Positions 15,520-23,471 of a stretch of 32,458 nt of DNA are shown here, piece after piece. The notes beneath the pieces were generated by a model. It did no database searches, was not told where the DNA came from, and saw only the letters and a list, made by a program, of their open reading frames with translations. The translations under genes and the position numbers were made by a program. The stretch comes from Chloroflexota bacterium. GTDB lineage: Bacteria; Chloroflexota; UBA11872; VXOZ01. The stretch spans positions 1 to 32,458 of the forward strand of contig JAJEAH010000081.1 of assembly GCA_022824225.1 (NCBI GenBank), given 5' to 3'. The number at the start of each line of letters is the position of its first letter. Positions within the stretch are counted from its first letter, which is position 1.

Positions 15520-15942
15520 GAAGAGTCTGCTCTTTCTCCATCAATCGAGGTTTTTTTGCCAACCGCCAAGTCCAGCACGTCAGCGTCCGCACTTTCACCC
15601 GCAATCAAGGGGTTGGGCCACCGCAGCCTGCTCGTTGGCGAATTGGGGCCATCCGCACTATCTCCCTCTTCTGAGGAGTTAACCTGCGTACGACGCTTGG
15701 TTGCCACGTGGGCGGGCGCTTCAGACTTCTCAGGCCGCGGGGCTACACCCGCGGCATGGAGCTATGAGTGTGGCCCGCTCTTTGAGAGTCTTGGCGAGCG
15801 CGGCAGCGCAGCCCACGTGTAGCGCGGCCTATAGTTCATTACGGCGTTCCGCCCAACAGCGCCCGCCCTGTGGCCGCCGTCGTGTGGGCGCAATTCGCAG
15901 GCGCACGGCCCGCAAGAACGCATAGCCTCCGGTAGGCAAGCC
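15520..15942. other. Intergenic region with a short palindromic repeat
   Basis: There is no credible gene here. The stretch contains a T7 run at 15551-15557, preceded about 17 nt upstream by a weak AAGAG/CTCTT stem that may end the VOC transcript. It also holds a palindrome CCGCGGG-GCTACA-CCCGCGG near 15735-15754. That palindrome resembles in reverse complement the GTAGC/CGGG words at 8837-8920. It lies between convergent genes. Confidence 0.45.
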
Positions 15943-16467
15943 CTACAGCAGAATCTCAGGCGACGCACCCGCCGTGTACCAGCTTGGATCGGCAAAGTGG
16001 CGGGTCTCCTCCAAGTCAGTTGCGGCCGCCAGGATTTCTTCCATGGTCCGGCCGCAAACCGGATGGATGGCTAGGGGAGCGATTTCCGTCAACGGACATA
16101 GCGTAAAGCCGCGTTCGGCCAGGCGGGGATGGGGAACGGTCAGTTCCGGTGTCGCGATAACGTCTTCCCCGTAGAGCAGGATGTCGATGTCTATCGTGCG
16201 CGGCGCGTTGGGCACAGAGCGCTCGCGGCCAAGCGACTGCTCGATTGCCAGGGCGCAGTCCAATAGGGCGGCGGGGCTCAAATCCGTGTCGCCTTCCAGC
16301 ACCGCGTTGAGGAACCACGGCTGCTCTGTGAACCCCACGGGCTCCGTTTCATAGACCGACGAGACCTGGGTAAGGATCACGTGCGCGTGCAGCTTGCGCG
16401 CCGCGTGCTGGAGGTTGGCGAGTCTATCGCCGACATTGCTGCCCAGGCTCAGGTAGACGACTGCCAT
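15943..16467 (-). CDS. folK: 2-amino-4-hydroxy-6-hydroxymethyldihydropteridine diphosphokinase
   Basis: This 174-aa cytosolic enzyme transfers pyrophosphate from ATP to 6-hydroxymethyl-7,8-dihydropterin in folate synthesis. The N-terminus VYLSLGSNVGDR, the VSSVYETEPVG strand, and the family signature APRTIDIDILLYG (about residues 88-100) with its magnesium-binding Asp pair are all present. VPHPRLAERGF follows. Length is normal for single-domain FolK. No folB or folP is adjacent. Instead it is the last gene of the glycan-export operon, starting four bases after the methyltransferase stop, so its expression is probably coupled to it. Confidence 0.95.
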   Translation of the reverse strand: MAVVYLSLGSNVGDRLANLQHAARKLHAHVILTQVSSVYETEPVGFTEQPWFLNAVLEGDTDLSPAALLDCALAIEQSLGRERSVPNAPRTIDIDILLYGEDVIATPELTVPHPRLAERGFTLCPLTEIAPLAIHPVCGRTMEEILAAATDLEETRHFADPSWYTAGASPEILL

Positions 16468-16471
16468 GGGT

Positions 16472-17749
16472 CTAGGCCTCTTTCGCCTCGCTCACCGCGT
16501 CGCTCAGGTCGTTTTTCGGCGTCTCGTCATCGTGCAACCAGATCTTGCGCACGGCCACGCCGAGTTCGCGGGTATCCGGCGATCCCGACACCTCCTGGGG
16601 ATTCCATGGCTCATCCCAGTGAAAGGCGACATCCAGGCGCTCTTCGGCATCCGGCGGCGCCGGAAACGTGAGCGTCTGCCACTCGCCCGGCGGCAATTGC
16701 AGGGGATGCTTGACCTCGTTCGTGTAGAAGGCGCCGGTTACGGTCCGCGCCAATTCCTGCGGCCCCGAAAAGAGCTGGACCGAGATGTACTTCTGCCCGC
16801 CAAACTTGAGGCGCGCCAACGCATCACGGCTCGTCCAGCGCACCTGCGGCGGCCAGTCCTCGCACGGATACCAGCCGCCGCCCAATTGGGGCACTTCGTT
16901 CTCTCCCATCACCACGGCGCTTTCGGACACCCGTCGATAGCCGTGCACGTCGGTGTAGAGTTCGTCGGGATAGCCGTAGCGGGGCTGGGACACGGCACGG
17001 GCGCGCACCAGGATCACGTCTTGCTGACCGCGCAGGAGCCCAATCCGCAGCGCGCCCCGCACGATGCCGTCCAGAAACGCGGGATGGTCGTATGAACCGT
17101 CATGAATGACGGTAGTCTCTTCCACCGCGTAGTTGCAGTGCGCCAGCAAGCGCCGCAATTCGCCGACACTGAACTCGCGGTTGTGCCGGGCATTTGAGCC
17201 GTGACCGGAAAACGGCGGGTAGATGTTCTTTCCGCTGAGGAATCTCAATATGTTCGTATAGCGGAAGGGGTTAGGCGTAGATATGATGAGCTGCCCTTCC
17301 GGCTTGAGCACCCGGTGAATCTCATAGAGCGTCCACGTGGGGTCGTAGGTCAGGTGCTCGATCACTTCGCAGTAGAGCACCAGGTCAAAGTGACCGTCGG
17401 GATAGGGAAGGGCATCGAGCTCAATGTTGGCGCCCTGAAACGACACAACTCTCCGAAAATCATGGGCGGGACTGGCAAGCGTCATCTTGCCGTCGTCTAC
17501 GGATAGCCAGTACGGCTCATTGAGGGCAGACAGGTCGAAGTCCGTGTAGCGCAGCAGGAGCGCCGTCATGAAGTACGGCGCGGCTCCGATCTCCAGGACG
17601 TTGGCGCGGGGCGGCAACGCATCCGGAATCATGGCAAACGTCGCGCCCAGCCGGTCGAGCGCCGTATTGAGGTAGTCGCTTACCTCCTTGCGCTGGGCAT
17701 GCTCCAAGGAGCGCAGAAACTCCAGCGCCTCCGAATAGTCCAAATTCAT
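16472..17749 (-). CDS. SAM-dependent methyltransferase with C-terminal shared beta-sandwich module
   Basis: This 425-aa protein has a class I methyltransferase domain (about 45-250). Motif I is VLEIGAAP (51-58), the acidic FDLVLYCEVIEHL lies at 121-133, and LIISTPNPFR at 154-163. Residues about 288-405 form a second module, starting GGGWYPCEDWPPQVRWT and ending PDTRELGVAVRKIWL. The same module occurs on the neighbouring Wzt-type ATPase and inside both glycosyltransferases. I infer that the module recognises the glycan, or keeps the enzymes together, and that the methyltransferase may modify or cap the chain. The start codon overlaps the stop of the upstream GT4 gene in an ATGA, implying translational coupling. 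An O- versus N-methylation target cannot be told. Confidence 0.85.
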   Translation of the reverse strand: MNLDYSEALEFLRSLEHAQRKEVSDYLNTALDRLGATFAMIPDALPPRANVLEIGAAPYFMTALLLRYTDFDLSALNEPYWLSVDDGKMTLASPAHDFRRVVSFQGANIELDALPYPDGHFDLVLYCEVIEHLTYDPTWTLYEIHRVLKPEGQLIISTPNPFRYTNILRFLSGKNIYPPFSGHGSNARHNREFSVGELRRLLAHCNYAVEETTVIHDGSYDHPAFLDGIVRGALRIGLLRGQQDVILVRARAVSQPRYGYPDELYTDVHGYRRVSESAVVMGENEVPQLGGGWYPCEDWPPQVRWTSRDALARLKFGGQKYISVQLFSGPQELARTVTGAFYTNEVKHPLQLPPGEWQTLTFPAPPDAEERLDVAFHWDEPWNPQEVSGSPDTRELGVAVRKIWLHDDETPKNDLSDAVSEAKEA

Positions 17750-19374
17750 GGGGTCGTGTCTTTTCTAGGCTCGTCCAATAAAGTGCGACCGCATACCACG
17801 TCGTCCACAAGCTCCCGGAGTCGCTGCGCAAACCGCTCTTCACTGAAGCGCTGCGCCCGCTCGATCGCCCCGGCGCGCAACTTGGCCAGCTCCGCCGCAT
17901 CCGAGACCGCAGCCATCGTGAATTCCTGTAATTCGGCCAGCGTGCGCCACAAGAATCCGCTGCGGCCGTGCTCGACGATTTCGGCCGGCCCGCCTATGCC
18001 CAACACTATGGGCACACAGCCGGCGGCCATGGCTTCCACCGGCGTAATCCCAAAGTGCTCGTAGCGCTCTGGGTAGCGCGTTTCGCTCTGGCCGAAGCCC
18101 GTGGCATGCCAGTAGAGGGTAGCATGGCTGTAGAGTTGGCGTAACGTGGCGTAGTCAACATTGGGGTGCAGCACCACGGGCAAACCTTCAGCCAGGCGTT
18201 TGACCCTTTGAAAGTACTCCTGGCTGAGACTATCCTGGGCCACGCCTCCCGCCAGATGCAGCTCCCATCCGACCAAGTCTTGCCGCGACAACGCGGCAAA
18301 AGCTTGCACCATCTCCGGGAACTTCTTCTCATGCCCTTGGGGAAAGAACCTGCCTACGCTCAGTATCATGCGGCGTTTCTCACCGGGTTGAAAGTCGCTG
18401 ACGGCAACAGGGGGATAAAGAATCTCGCCTCTCAAACCCCATGCTCGTTCCACCCAATCGCCAACGTACTGCGATATGGGGCAGAGCAGGTCGTACGTCC
18501 GAATGTAGTCCAAAGACGGGTTCTCCGGGATACCGTGCAGGCGCAAGCCCAGCTCCGGGAAGAACCGCTCGAACACGATTTCATACAGGTAGTAGCGCCA
18601 CGTGCGGGAGCGCACCGCGGCGACGGCAACGCCAACCTGGCGGTAGTCGTGTTCCTCTATACCGGCAATGCGGCCTGAGTAGGTCTCGCTGGAAAACTCC
18701 AGCCGCGCGCGGCCGTCTTGGATGCAGTCTTTGGGCAGGACGAACTCGACGTTCTCGTAGTCGCCTGTGCGCGTTTGCAGGGCGGTCTCGGCCAACACCC
18801 GCCCGCCGGAGGAGATCCGCAAGGGGACCGGCGCCCAGCCGTCGGGACGAAAAGACCCCGCCACGATCTGCATCGGTATGTCGCGCCGCCAGCCGGCAAA
18901 GGGCACCTCCACCACGGCCTTGCCGGCTGACCAACGGTACCAGCCTTTACCTAGCTCCTGGATAGCATAGAATCCCTCGCGGAACTGGGGCACGCTGAGT
19001 TCCCGCAACAGGTGCCGGCCAAGCCATTGCCGCAGGCGGCCATCCCAGGTGTGCATGCCGAGAAACGGAAAGTACACGAACATGATGCTGTGACGGGCTT
19101 GGCTGGGCACATACGAGGAGTGCGATCCATTGATGAAGAGGTCGTACTCCGCCGTCAAAGGTCCCATCAGGTCGAAAGGGAGGTCTTCGACACACCGCAA
19201 GCGCACGCGGGAGAGATCGATATTGAGTCTACTGCCGAGCGCGGCCAGATCGATGGGTCGATGGGTGATGAGGGTGACGTCATGGTCGGCAGCGAGCACT
19301 TTGGCCGCTACGCCGGTGTACCGCTCCGCGCCCCCTTGGGTATGCAGCCACCGGTTATAGATGCCTATGTTCAT
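17746..19374 (-). CDS. GT4-type glycosyltransferase with inserted beta-sandwich module
   Basis: This 542-aa protein is a GT-B fold glycosyltransferase. The N-terminal MNIGIYNRWLHTQGGAERY is a typical acceptor-domain start. The C-terminal GT4 donor domain runs from ILSVGRFF (about 337) to HFGITPVEAMAAGCVPIV, which carries the Glu-rich nucleotide-sugar motif. Between about residues 131 and 256 the acceptor half is interrupted by a module with the pattern GFYAIQ...YRWSAGKA and the ending HDYRQVGVAVAAV. These match the C-terminal modules of the neighbouring ATPase and methyltransferase. Typical GT4 enzymes are about 350-420 aa, so the extra length is explained by the insert. The ATG at 19374 was chosen from homology because no strong ribosome-binding site is seen. 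It begins 19 bp after the GT2 stop. Confidence 0.85.
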   Translation of the reverse strand: MNIGIYNRWLHTQGGAERYTGVAAKVLAADHDVTLITHRPIDLAALGSRLNIDLSRVRLRCVEDLPFDLMGPLTAEYDLFINGSHSSYVPSQARHSIMFVYFPFLGMHTWDGRLRQWLGRHLLRELSVPQFREGFYAIQELGKGWYRWSAGKAVVEVPFAGWRRDIPMQIVAGSFRPDGWAPVPLRISSGGRVLAETALQTRTGDYENVEFVLPKDCIQDGRARLEFSSETYSGRIAGIEEHDYRQVGVAVAAVRSRTWRYYLYEIVFERFFPELGLRLHGIPENPSLDYIRTYDLLCPISQYVGDWVERAWGLRGEILYPPVAVSDFQPGEKRRMILSVGRFFPQGHEKKFPEMVQAFAALSRQDLVGWELHLAGGVAQDSLSQEYFQRVKRLAEGLPVVLHPNVDYATLRQLYSHATLYWHATGFGQSETRYPERYEHFGITPVEAMAAGCVPIVLGIGGPAEIVEHGRSGFLWRTLAELQEFTMAAVSDAAELAKLRAGAIERAQRFSEERFAQRLRELVDDVVCGRTLLDEPRKDTTP

Positions 19375-19393
19375 GGCGTTACGCGCATGCCGT

Positions 19394-20845
19394 TTACCCC
19401 ACGTCGTCCTCGGCTGGAACGAGCCAGCGCTCGATTTCATCCTGGGACACTGTGCGCCTCTTCCGGATGGCCCTCCTGCTCGCTAGGACGCCCGGCGCAA
19501 GCGCGAGTAGCCGCGCGCAGACTTTCGCGCGGATCCACAGGCGACGCCAATGCGCGCCGCCGCCCGGCCGCCGCATGAGCAGTCCGCCGCCGGCTTGCGC
19601 CGCGTTCCACACCGTCTCGGCGGCATACCGGCGCAACTGCTGCAGGGCCAGCCGCCAGGGCGCGTTCTTCAAGAGCATGAGTAACCGGTTGAGGTCTACG
19701 TTATAGGTGAAAAGCGGCGACCACTCCCCCGCCGAGCCGCTGTGCACGTGGCGCACGCGTGCCTGGGGAACGTACCGGATCTGCCAGCCCTGGGCACGGG
19801 CGCGCCACGCCAAATCCATGTCCTCGTAGTACATGAAGAAACGCTCGTCGAAGAGGCCCACGGCCTCGAGCATTTCGCGGCGCAATAGGCACGCTGCGCC
19901 GTTGAAGTGAAAGACGTCCGGGTCCGCATCGTATCGTCCGTCGTCCCACGACGGATAGACGTGTCCGTGTTCGACCTGCGTGCCTCGGTCCAGGCCGGAA
20001 CCATCAGGCAGAATACACGAACCAGCGCTCTGCAGCAGGGGTCTGGCATGGTGACCCACCCACGGGAGGAGCGGGACACACACCTTCCCCGGCACCGCAG
20101 CCGCCGCGCCCGCGTAGACGGTCTGGCCGCCGCAGGTTATCGCCACGCGCACGGGCCGGTTGTCCGGGCGCCACGCGGCCAGCATGAGTTCCAGGGTCCG
20201 GCTGCGAGACTCGGCGCGCGCCGCCGGCACGCCCAGCACCGCGCGTTCGCCGGTCCAGTGTATGACATGGCCGGCCGCGTCGCGTTCCGGCGCGTAGAAA
20301 CCGTTTAGCAGCCGCACTTCCCGGTCCCACGCGTCGCTCCCTTCCCGAACGTGGGCAGCGTAGACTTGCACTCCCAGCGTCCGTTCGTCCGGTGAGCCGG
20401 TTTCCGCCTGGGGCGAGAACGTCTCGCAGCGCAGCGCGAGGGGCGCGTAGTCGTTCATGTACACCAGCTTGGCCGTGGTGGCGCCTAGTTTCCGGTCGGC
20501 CAGCATTGGGTCTATCAGGCGCCGCAACCAGTCGGCCTGCACGGCCGTATCGGAATTGAGCAGCGCCACGAACGGCGAACCATTGGCCTGTATTGCCCGG
20601 TTATTGCCCTTGCCAAAACCCAGATTGCCGCCATTGTCCAGCACCCGTACACCGGGAAAGCGCTCCCGCACCCAGGCGGGCGAGCCATCAGTGGACGCGT
20701 TGTCAGCCACGATGACGTTGAACCGGTCGGTTGGATACGTGGTCTGCAGCAGCGCTGTCAAGCAGCGGCCCAGGAATCGCTTACCGTTCCAATTCAGCAC
20801 GATGACGGTTATGTCCGGCAGACCGCAGTCCCTAGAATTCGTCAT
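19394..20845 (-). CDS. GT2 family glycosyltransferase with split beta-sandwich insert
   Basis: This 483-aa protein is a GT-A fold inverting glycosyltransferase resembling the rhamnosyltransferase group. VIVLNWNGKRFL is at 14-25, VADNASTDGS at 46-55, the NSDT metal/nucleotide site at 97-100, and the catalytic-region YYEDMDLAWRA at 339-349. Between them, residues about 132-292 are an insertion absent from ordinary GT2 enzymes. It contains first a tail-like motif SPDERTLGVQV (151-161), then a head-like motif GFYAPE...HWTGERA (182-202). Both are recognisable in the modules of the neighbouring proteins, but here they are in swapped order. The C-terminus is basic without a clear membrane anchor. 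The ATG at 20845 is preferred over the TTG at 20854. Donor and acceptor sugars are unknown. Confidence 0.85.
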   Translation of the reverse strand: MTNSRDCGLPDITVIVLNWNGKRFLGRCLTALLQTTYPTDRFNVIVADNASTDGSPAWVRERFPGVRVLDNGGNLGFGKGNNRAIQANGSPFVALLNSDTAVQADWLRRLIDPMLADRKLGATTAKLVYMNDYAPLALRCETFSPQAETGSPDERTLGVQVYAAHVREGSDAWDREVRLLNGFYAPERDAAGHVIHWTGERAVLGVPAARAESRSRTLELMLAAWRPDNRPVRVAITCGGQTVYAGAAAAVPGKVCVPLLPWVGHHARPLLQSAGSCILPDGSGLDRGTQVEHGHVYPSWDDGRYDADPDVFHFNGAACLLRREMLEAVGLFDERFFMYYEDMDLAWRARAQGWQIRYVPQARVRHVHSGSAGEWSPLFTYNVDLNRLLMLLKNAPWRLALQQLRRYAAETVWNAAQAGGGLLMRRPGGGAHWRRLWIRAKVCARLLALAPGVLASRRAIRKRRTVSQDEIERWLVPAEDDVG

Positions 20846-20927
20846 TGACGTCAATCATCCGGCTATGTACATCCAGATTCGCGGCGTGAGACAATAACAC
20901 ACTTTGAGACACGCCCCCGTCGGCAAG

Positions 20928-22610
20928 CTACTCCAGCCAGACCTCGCGCACAGCGACGCCGAGTTGGCGTCGGTCGCGCGTCCGGCCCTTGACCGGCGAC
21001 GACATGGGATTTTCCACCACTATGTCAATCCGTAGCGGCTGCGTGTTCGCGAGGCCGTCGAGCGGAAAGACATATCGTTCGAAGTCCGGTGTTGCGAGGG
21101 AAAAGTCACCGATGTTCTTGCCGTCGACCAGTATGTGGCCGGTAACCGGCTCACCGCTGTGGTGCGGACGGCACATGGCGATTCCCAAGAGTTGCGCCGT
21201 GCCCGCGTTTTGCAGATAGAGTCCGGCACGTCCCGCCGTCCAGCGCACGTGCGGCGGCCAGTTCTCGAGTGGAAACCAGCCTTCGGCCAGGTATTCCTCT
21301 TCATCGTGGCCCATGGCAATGTGATCCGGCACAGGACTCCATGGCACCGCCGGGGCAGTGGGCGCAACAGAATTCGCTACAGCATCCCCCGCCGCCGCCC
21401 GCCACGTCTGCTGGAGCGCCAGCATCCCCGTTTGGGCTGCCTCGGTGGGGGTTACGACAAATCGTGTGACGTTCTTCCACATGTCTAACGGTTTTCGCCA
21501 GTCCTCCCTGGGCCAGATGCCAACACTCACGTCAAAGCCTCCGGCATGGAGCGGCAGCTCCGGCAGCACGCACAGCAACTCGCCCGTGCCCTTGGGCAAG
21601 GCAAAGGTCTTGCCAGCCGCCGCGCTGTGGCTGCCTGCCACGAATACGCCGTCGGCGCGGTGAATGCCAATACCGACGCTGGCCGCCGGGACCGTCGTGC
21701 TCGCCGTGTAGGCAATGCGAACCCACACGTCCGCCCCCGGCGCTACCTCGACCACGGGCTTGCCGTCTGTATCTGTCACCGTCACGCTCTCGATCGCAAC
21801 ATCGCCGCTGCCCCAGCGCATCTGCCGCGTGTCGGTGACCTCCGGCAGCCGGCTCGAGGCAACTGCCACCTGCAAATCGCCGCGATGCCGCGCTTCCGCC
21901 AGATACGCGTTGATTACTGCATCCGGCGGGCCGTACATGCGGGCCTGTCCGCCTTCCACCCAGAGCACCTCGTCGCAAAAGCGGCCGACGGACGTTAGGT
22001 CGTGGGACACGAACACGATGGTCATGCCCGCCTGCTTGAACTCGCTCAGCTTGGCAAAGCACTTCTGGCGAAAAGGCATGTCGCCCACGGCCAGCACCTC
22101 GTCGATGACCAGCAACTCCGGGTCCACGTGCACAGCCACGGCGAAGCCCAGCCGCATATACATGCCGGAAGAGTAGTGCTTCACCGGCTCATCGATGAAG
22201 CGTTCCAGGCCCGCGAAGGCAACGATTTCATCGAAGCGCTGCCGCATCTGCTTGCGGGGCAAGCCAAGGAACGCGCCGTTGAGGAAGACGTTCTCTCGTC
22301 CCGTAAGGTCGGGATGGAAGCCGGCCCCCAATTCGAGCAGGGCCGACACACGACCCCGGACATCCACCGTGCCGCCGGTCGGCTCCAGCACGCGGCACAT
22401 GAGCTTGAGTATCGTGCTCTTGCCGGCGCCGTTGCGTCCGATGACGCCGAGGGTGCGGCCGGCTTCGAGGTTGAAGGACAAATCGCGCAGCGCCCAAAAC
22501 TCTTCGCGCGAACTGTCGCGCCGCAGCCAGCCAATGACGGTCTCCTGCACCGTGCGGCGCTGGCGCACGATGAAGCGCTTGGAAACACTGTTGAACCGCA
22601 CTGCTCGCAT
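20928..22610 (-). CDS. wzt: Wzt-type polysaccharide ABC exporter ATPase with two C-terminal domains
   Basis: This 560-aa protein has a full ABC ATPase domain (1-240): Walker A GRNGAGKST at 58-66, signature YSSGM at 146-150, Walker B LLVIDE at 166-171 and the H-loop His203. Residues about 265-390 look like the Wzt C-terminal immunoglobulin-like domain that binds the end of a finished glycan in O8/O9a-type systems. A Pro/Ala linker (about 400-430) leads to a third domain (441-560). It begins EGWFPLENWPPHVRWT and ends DRRQLGVAVREVWL, and is homologous by eye to the modules on the downstream enzymes. Ordinary Wzt proteins end after the second domain. It starts directly after the permease stop, with GGAAGAG as ribosome-binding site. 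A TagH-like teichoic-acid role is the alternative. Confidence 0.9.
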   Translation of the reverse strand: MRAVRFNSVSKRFIVRQRRTVQETVIGWLRRDSSREEFWALRDLSFNLEAGRTLGVIGRNGAGKSTILKLMCRVLEPTGGTVDVRGRVSALLELGAGFHPDLTGRENVFLNGAFLGLPRKQMRQRFDEIVAFAGLERFIDEPVKHYSSGMYMRLGFAVAVHVDPELLVIDEVLAVGDMPFRQKCFAKLSEFKQAGMTIVFVSHDLTSVGRFCDEVLWVEGGQARMYGPPDAVINAYLAEARHRGDLQVAVASSRLPEVTDTRQMRWGSGDVAIESVTVTDTDGKPVVEVAPGADVWVRIAYTASTTVPAASVGIGIHRADGVFVAGSHSAAAGKTFALPKGTGELLCVLPELPLHAGGFDVSVGIWPREDWRKPLDMWKNVTRFVVTPTEAAQTGMLALQQTWRAAAGDAVANSVAPTAPAVPWSPVPDHIAMGHDEEEYLAEGWFPLENWPPHVRWTAGRAGLYLQNAGTAQLLGIAMCRPHHSGEPVTGHILVDGKNIGDFSLATPDFERYVFPLDGLANTQPLRIDIVVENPMSSPVKGRTRDRRQLGVAVREVWLE

Positions 22611-23471
22611 CTATATCTCTTCCACGAACCTGCTGGCATAGTGGCGGAAGAGCCAAAGGCCGATCCAGAGCAGCACCATTGCCGTCGCGGCGGTTAGGAG
22701 GATGTGCTTGAAACGCCACAACGGCCAGCCGTAGAGCAGCGCATACCGGTACCCCTGAATCAATGCCGCCATAGGATTGAGCATGTAGACCCAGCGCCAG
22801 AGGTCAAGTCCCAAGATCTCTCTATTTGGGATTCGTTCCAGCACGTATACGATGGGCGTAAGGAAGAACCAGGCAATCAACGCCACGTTCATAATCGACT
22901 CAAGATCGCGAAAGTAGACGTTCAGAGCGGCCACGATCAGCGCCAGTCCCAGCATCAGTAGTACCTGCACGAGCACCAGCGCCGGCAACCACCACACGTT
23001 ACTCGTCAACGGAATGCGAAACGCAATGGCAAAGATGAAATAGAGCGGCAGCGCCAACAAGAAATGGATGAGGTTCGCCACGACCACGGAGAGGGGGAGA
23101 ATCTCCCGGGGAAAATACACTTTCGTCAGCAGGTCGCGGTTGCCCGTAATGCTCGACATGGCCCGCGTGATGACGTCCGAGGTGAAGTTCCATATCAACA
23201 AGCCGCTCAGAACATAGATGGGAAAGTTAAGGACCACCGGCTCGATGCCTTCAGGATCGCTCAGAGCGCGGAAGACCAGGGAAAAGACGAGCATCATCAG
23301 AAGGGGATTGAGCAGCGACCACGCGAAGCCGAGCACGGAATTCCGGTAGCGCACCTTGATGTCGCGGACTACCAGATTGGCGAGCAATTCCCGATAGGCC
23401 CACCACTCACGACTGATTGCCCACAGGCGCAGCGGGTTGGGGAAGAGGATGAAGGTGCGAATTGCGTTCAT
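22611..23471 (-). CDS. wzm: ABC-2 type polysaccharide exporter permease (Wzm/TagG-like)
   Basis: This 286-aa membrane protein has the ABC-2 permease pattern. An N-terminal amphipathic stretch with YRELLANLVVRDIKVRYRNS precedes about six membrane segments. The conserved loop KVYFPREILPLS is near residues 125-136, and the segment FLTPIVYVLERIP is near 216-228. With the ATPase encoded directly downstream it should form a channel that carries lipid-linked glycan across the membrane. The ATG at 23471 overlaps the thpR stop as ATGA. A GTG at 23498 would extend it by nine residues into thpR and is less likely. Confidence 0.92.
   Translation of the reverse strand: MNAIRTFILFPNPLRLWAISREWWAYRELLANLVVRDIKVRYRNSVLGFAWSLLNPLLMMLVFSLVFRALSDPEGIEPVVLNFPIYVLSGLLIWNFTSDVITRAMSSITGNRDLLTKVYFPREILPLSVVVANLIHFLLALPLYFIFAIAFRIPLTSNVWWLPALVLVQVLLMLGLALIVAALNVYFRDLESIMNVALIAWFFLTPIVYVLERIPNREILGLDLWRWVYMLNPMAALIQGYRYALLYGWPLWRFKHILLTAATAMVLLWIGLWLFRHYASRFVEEI

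Noticed and set aside
15556-15822. Small plus-strand gene after the VOC gene
   Set aside because: It has no ribosome-binding site or recognisable domain, and its frame runs through a palindromic repeat.
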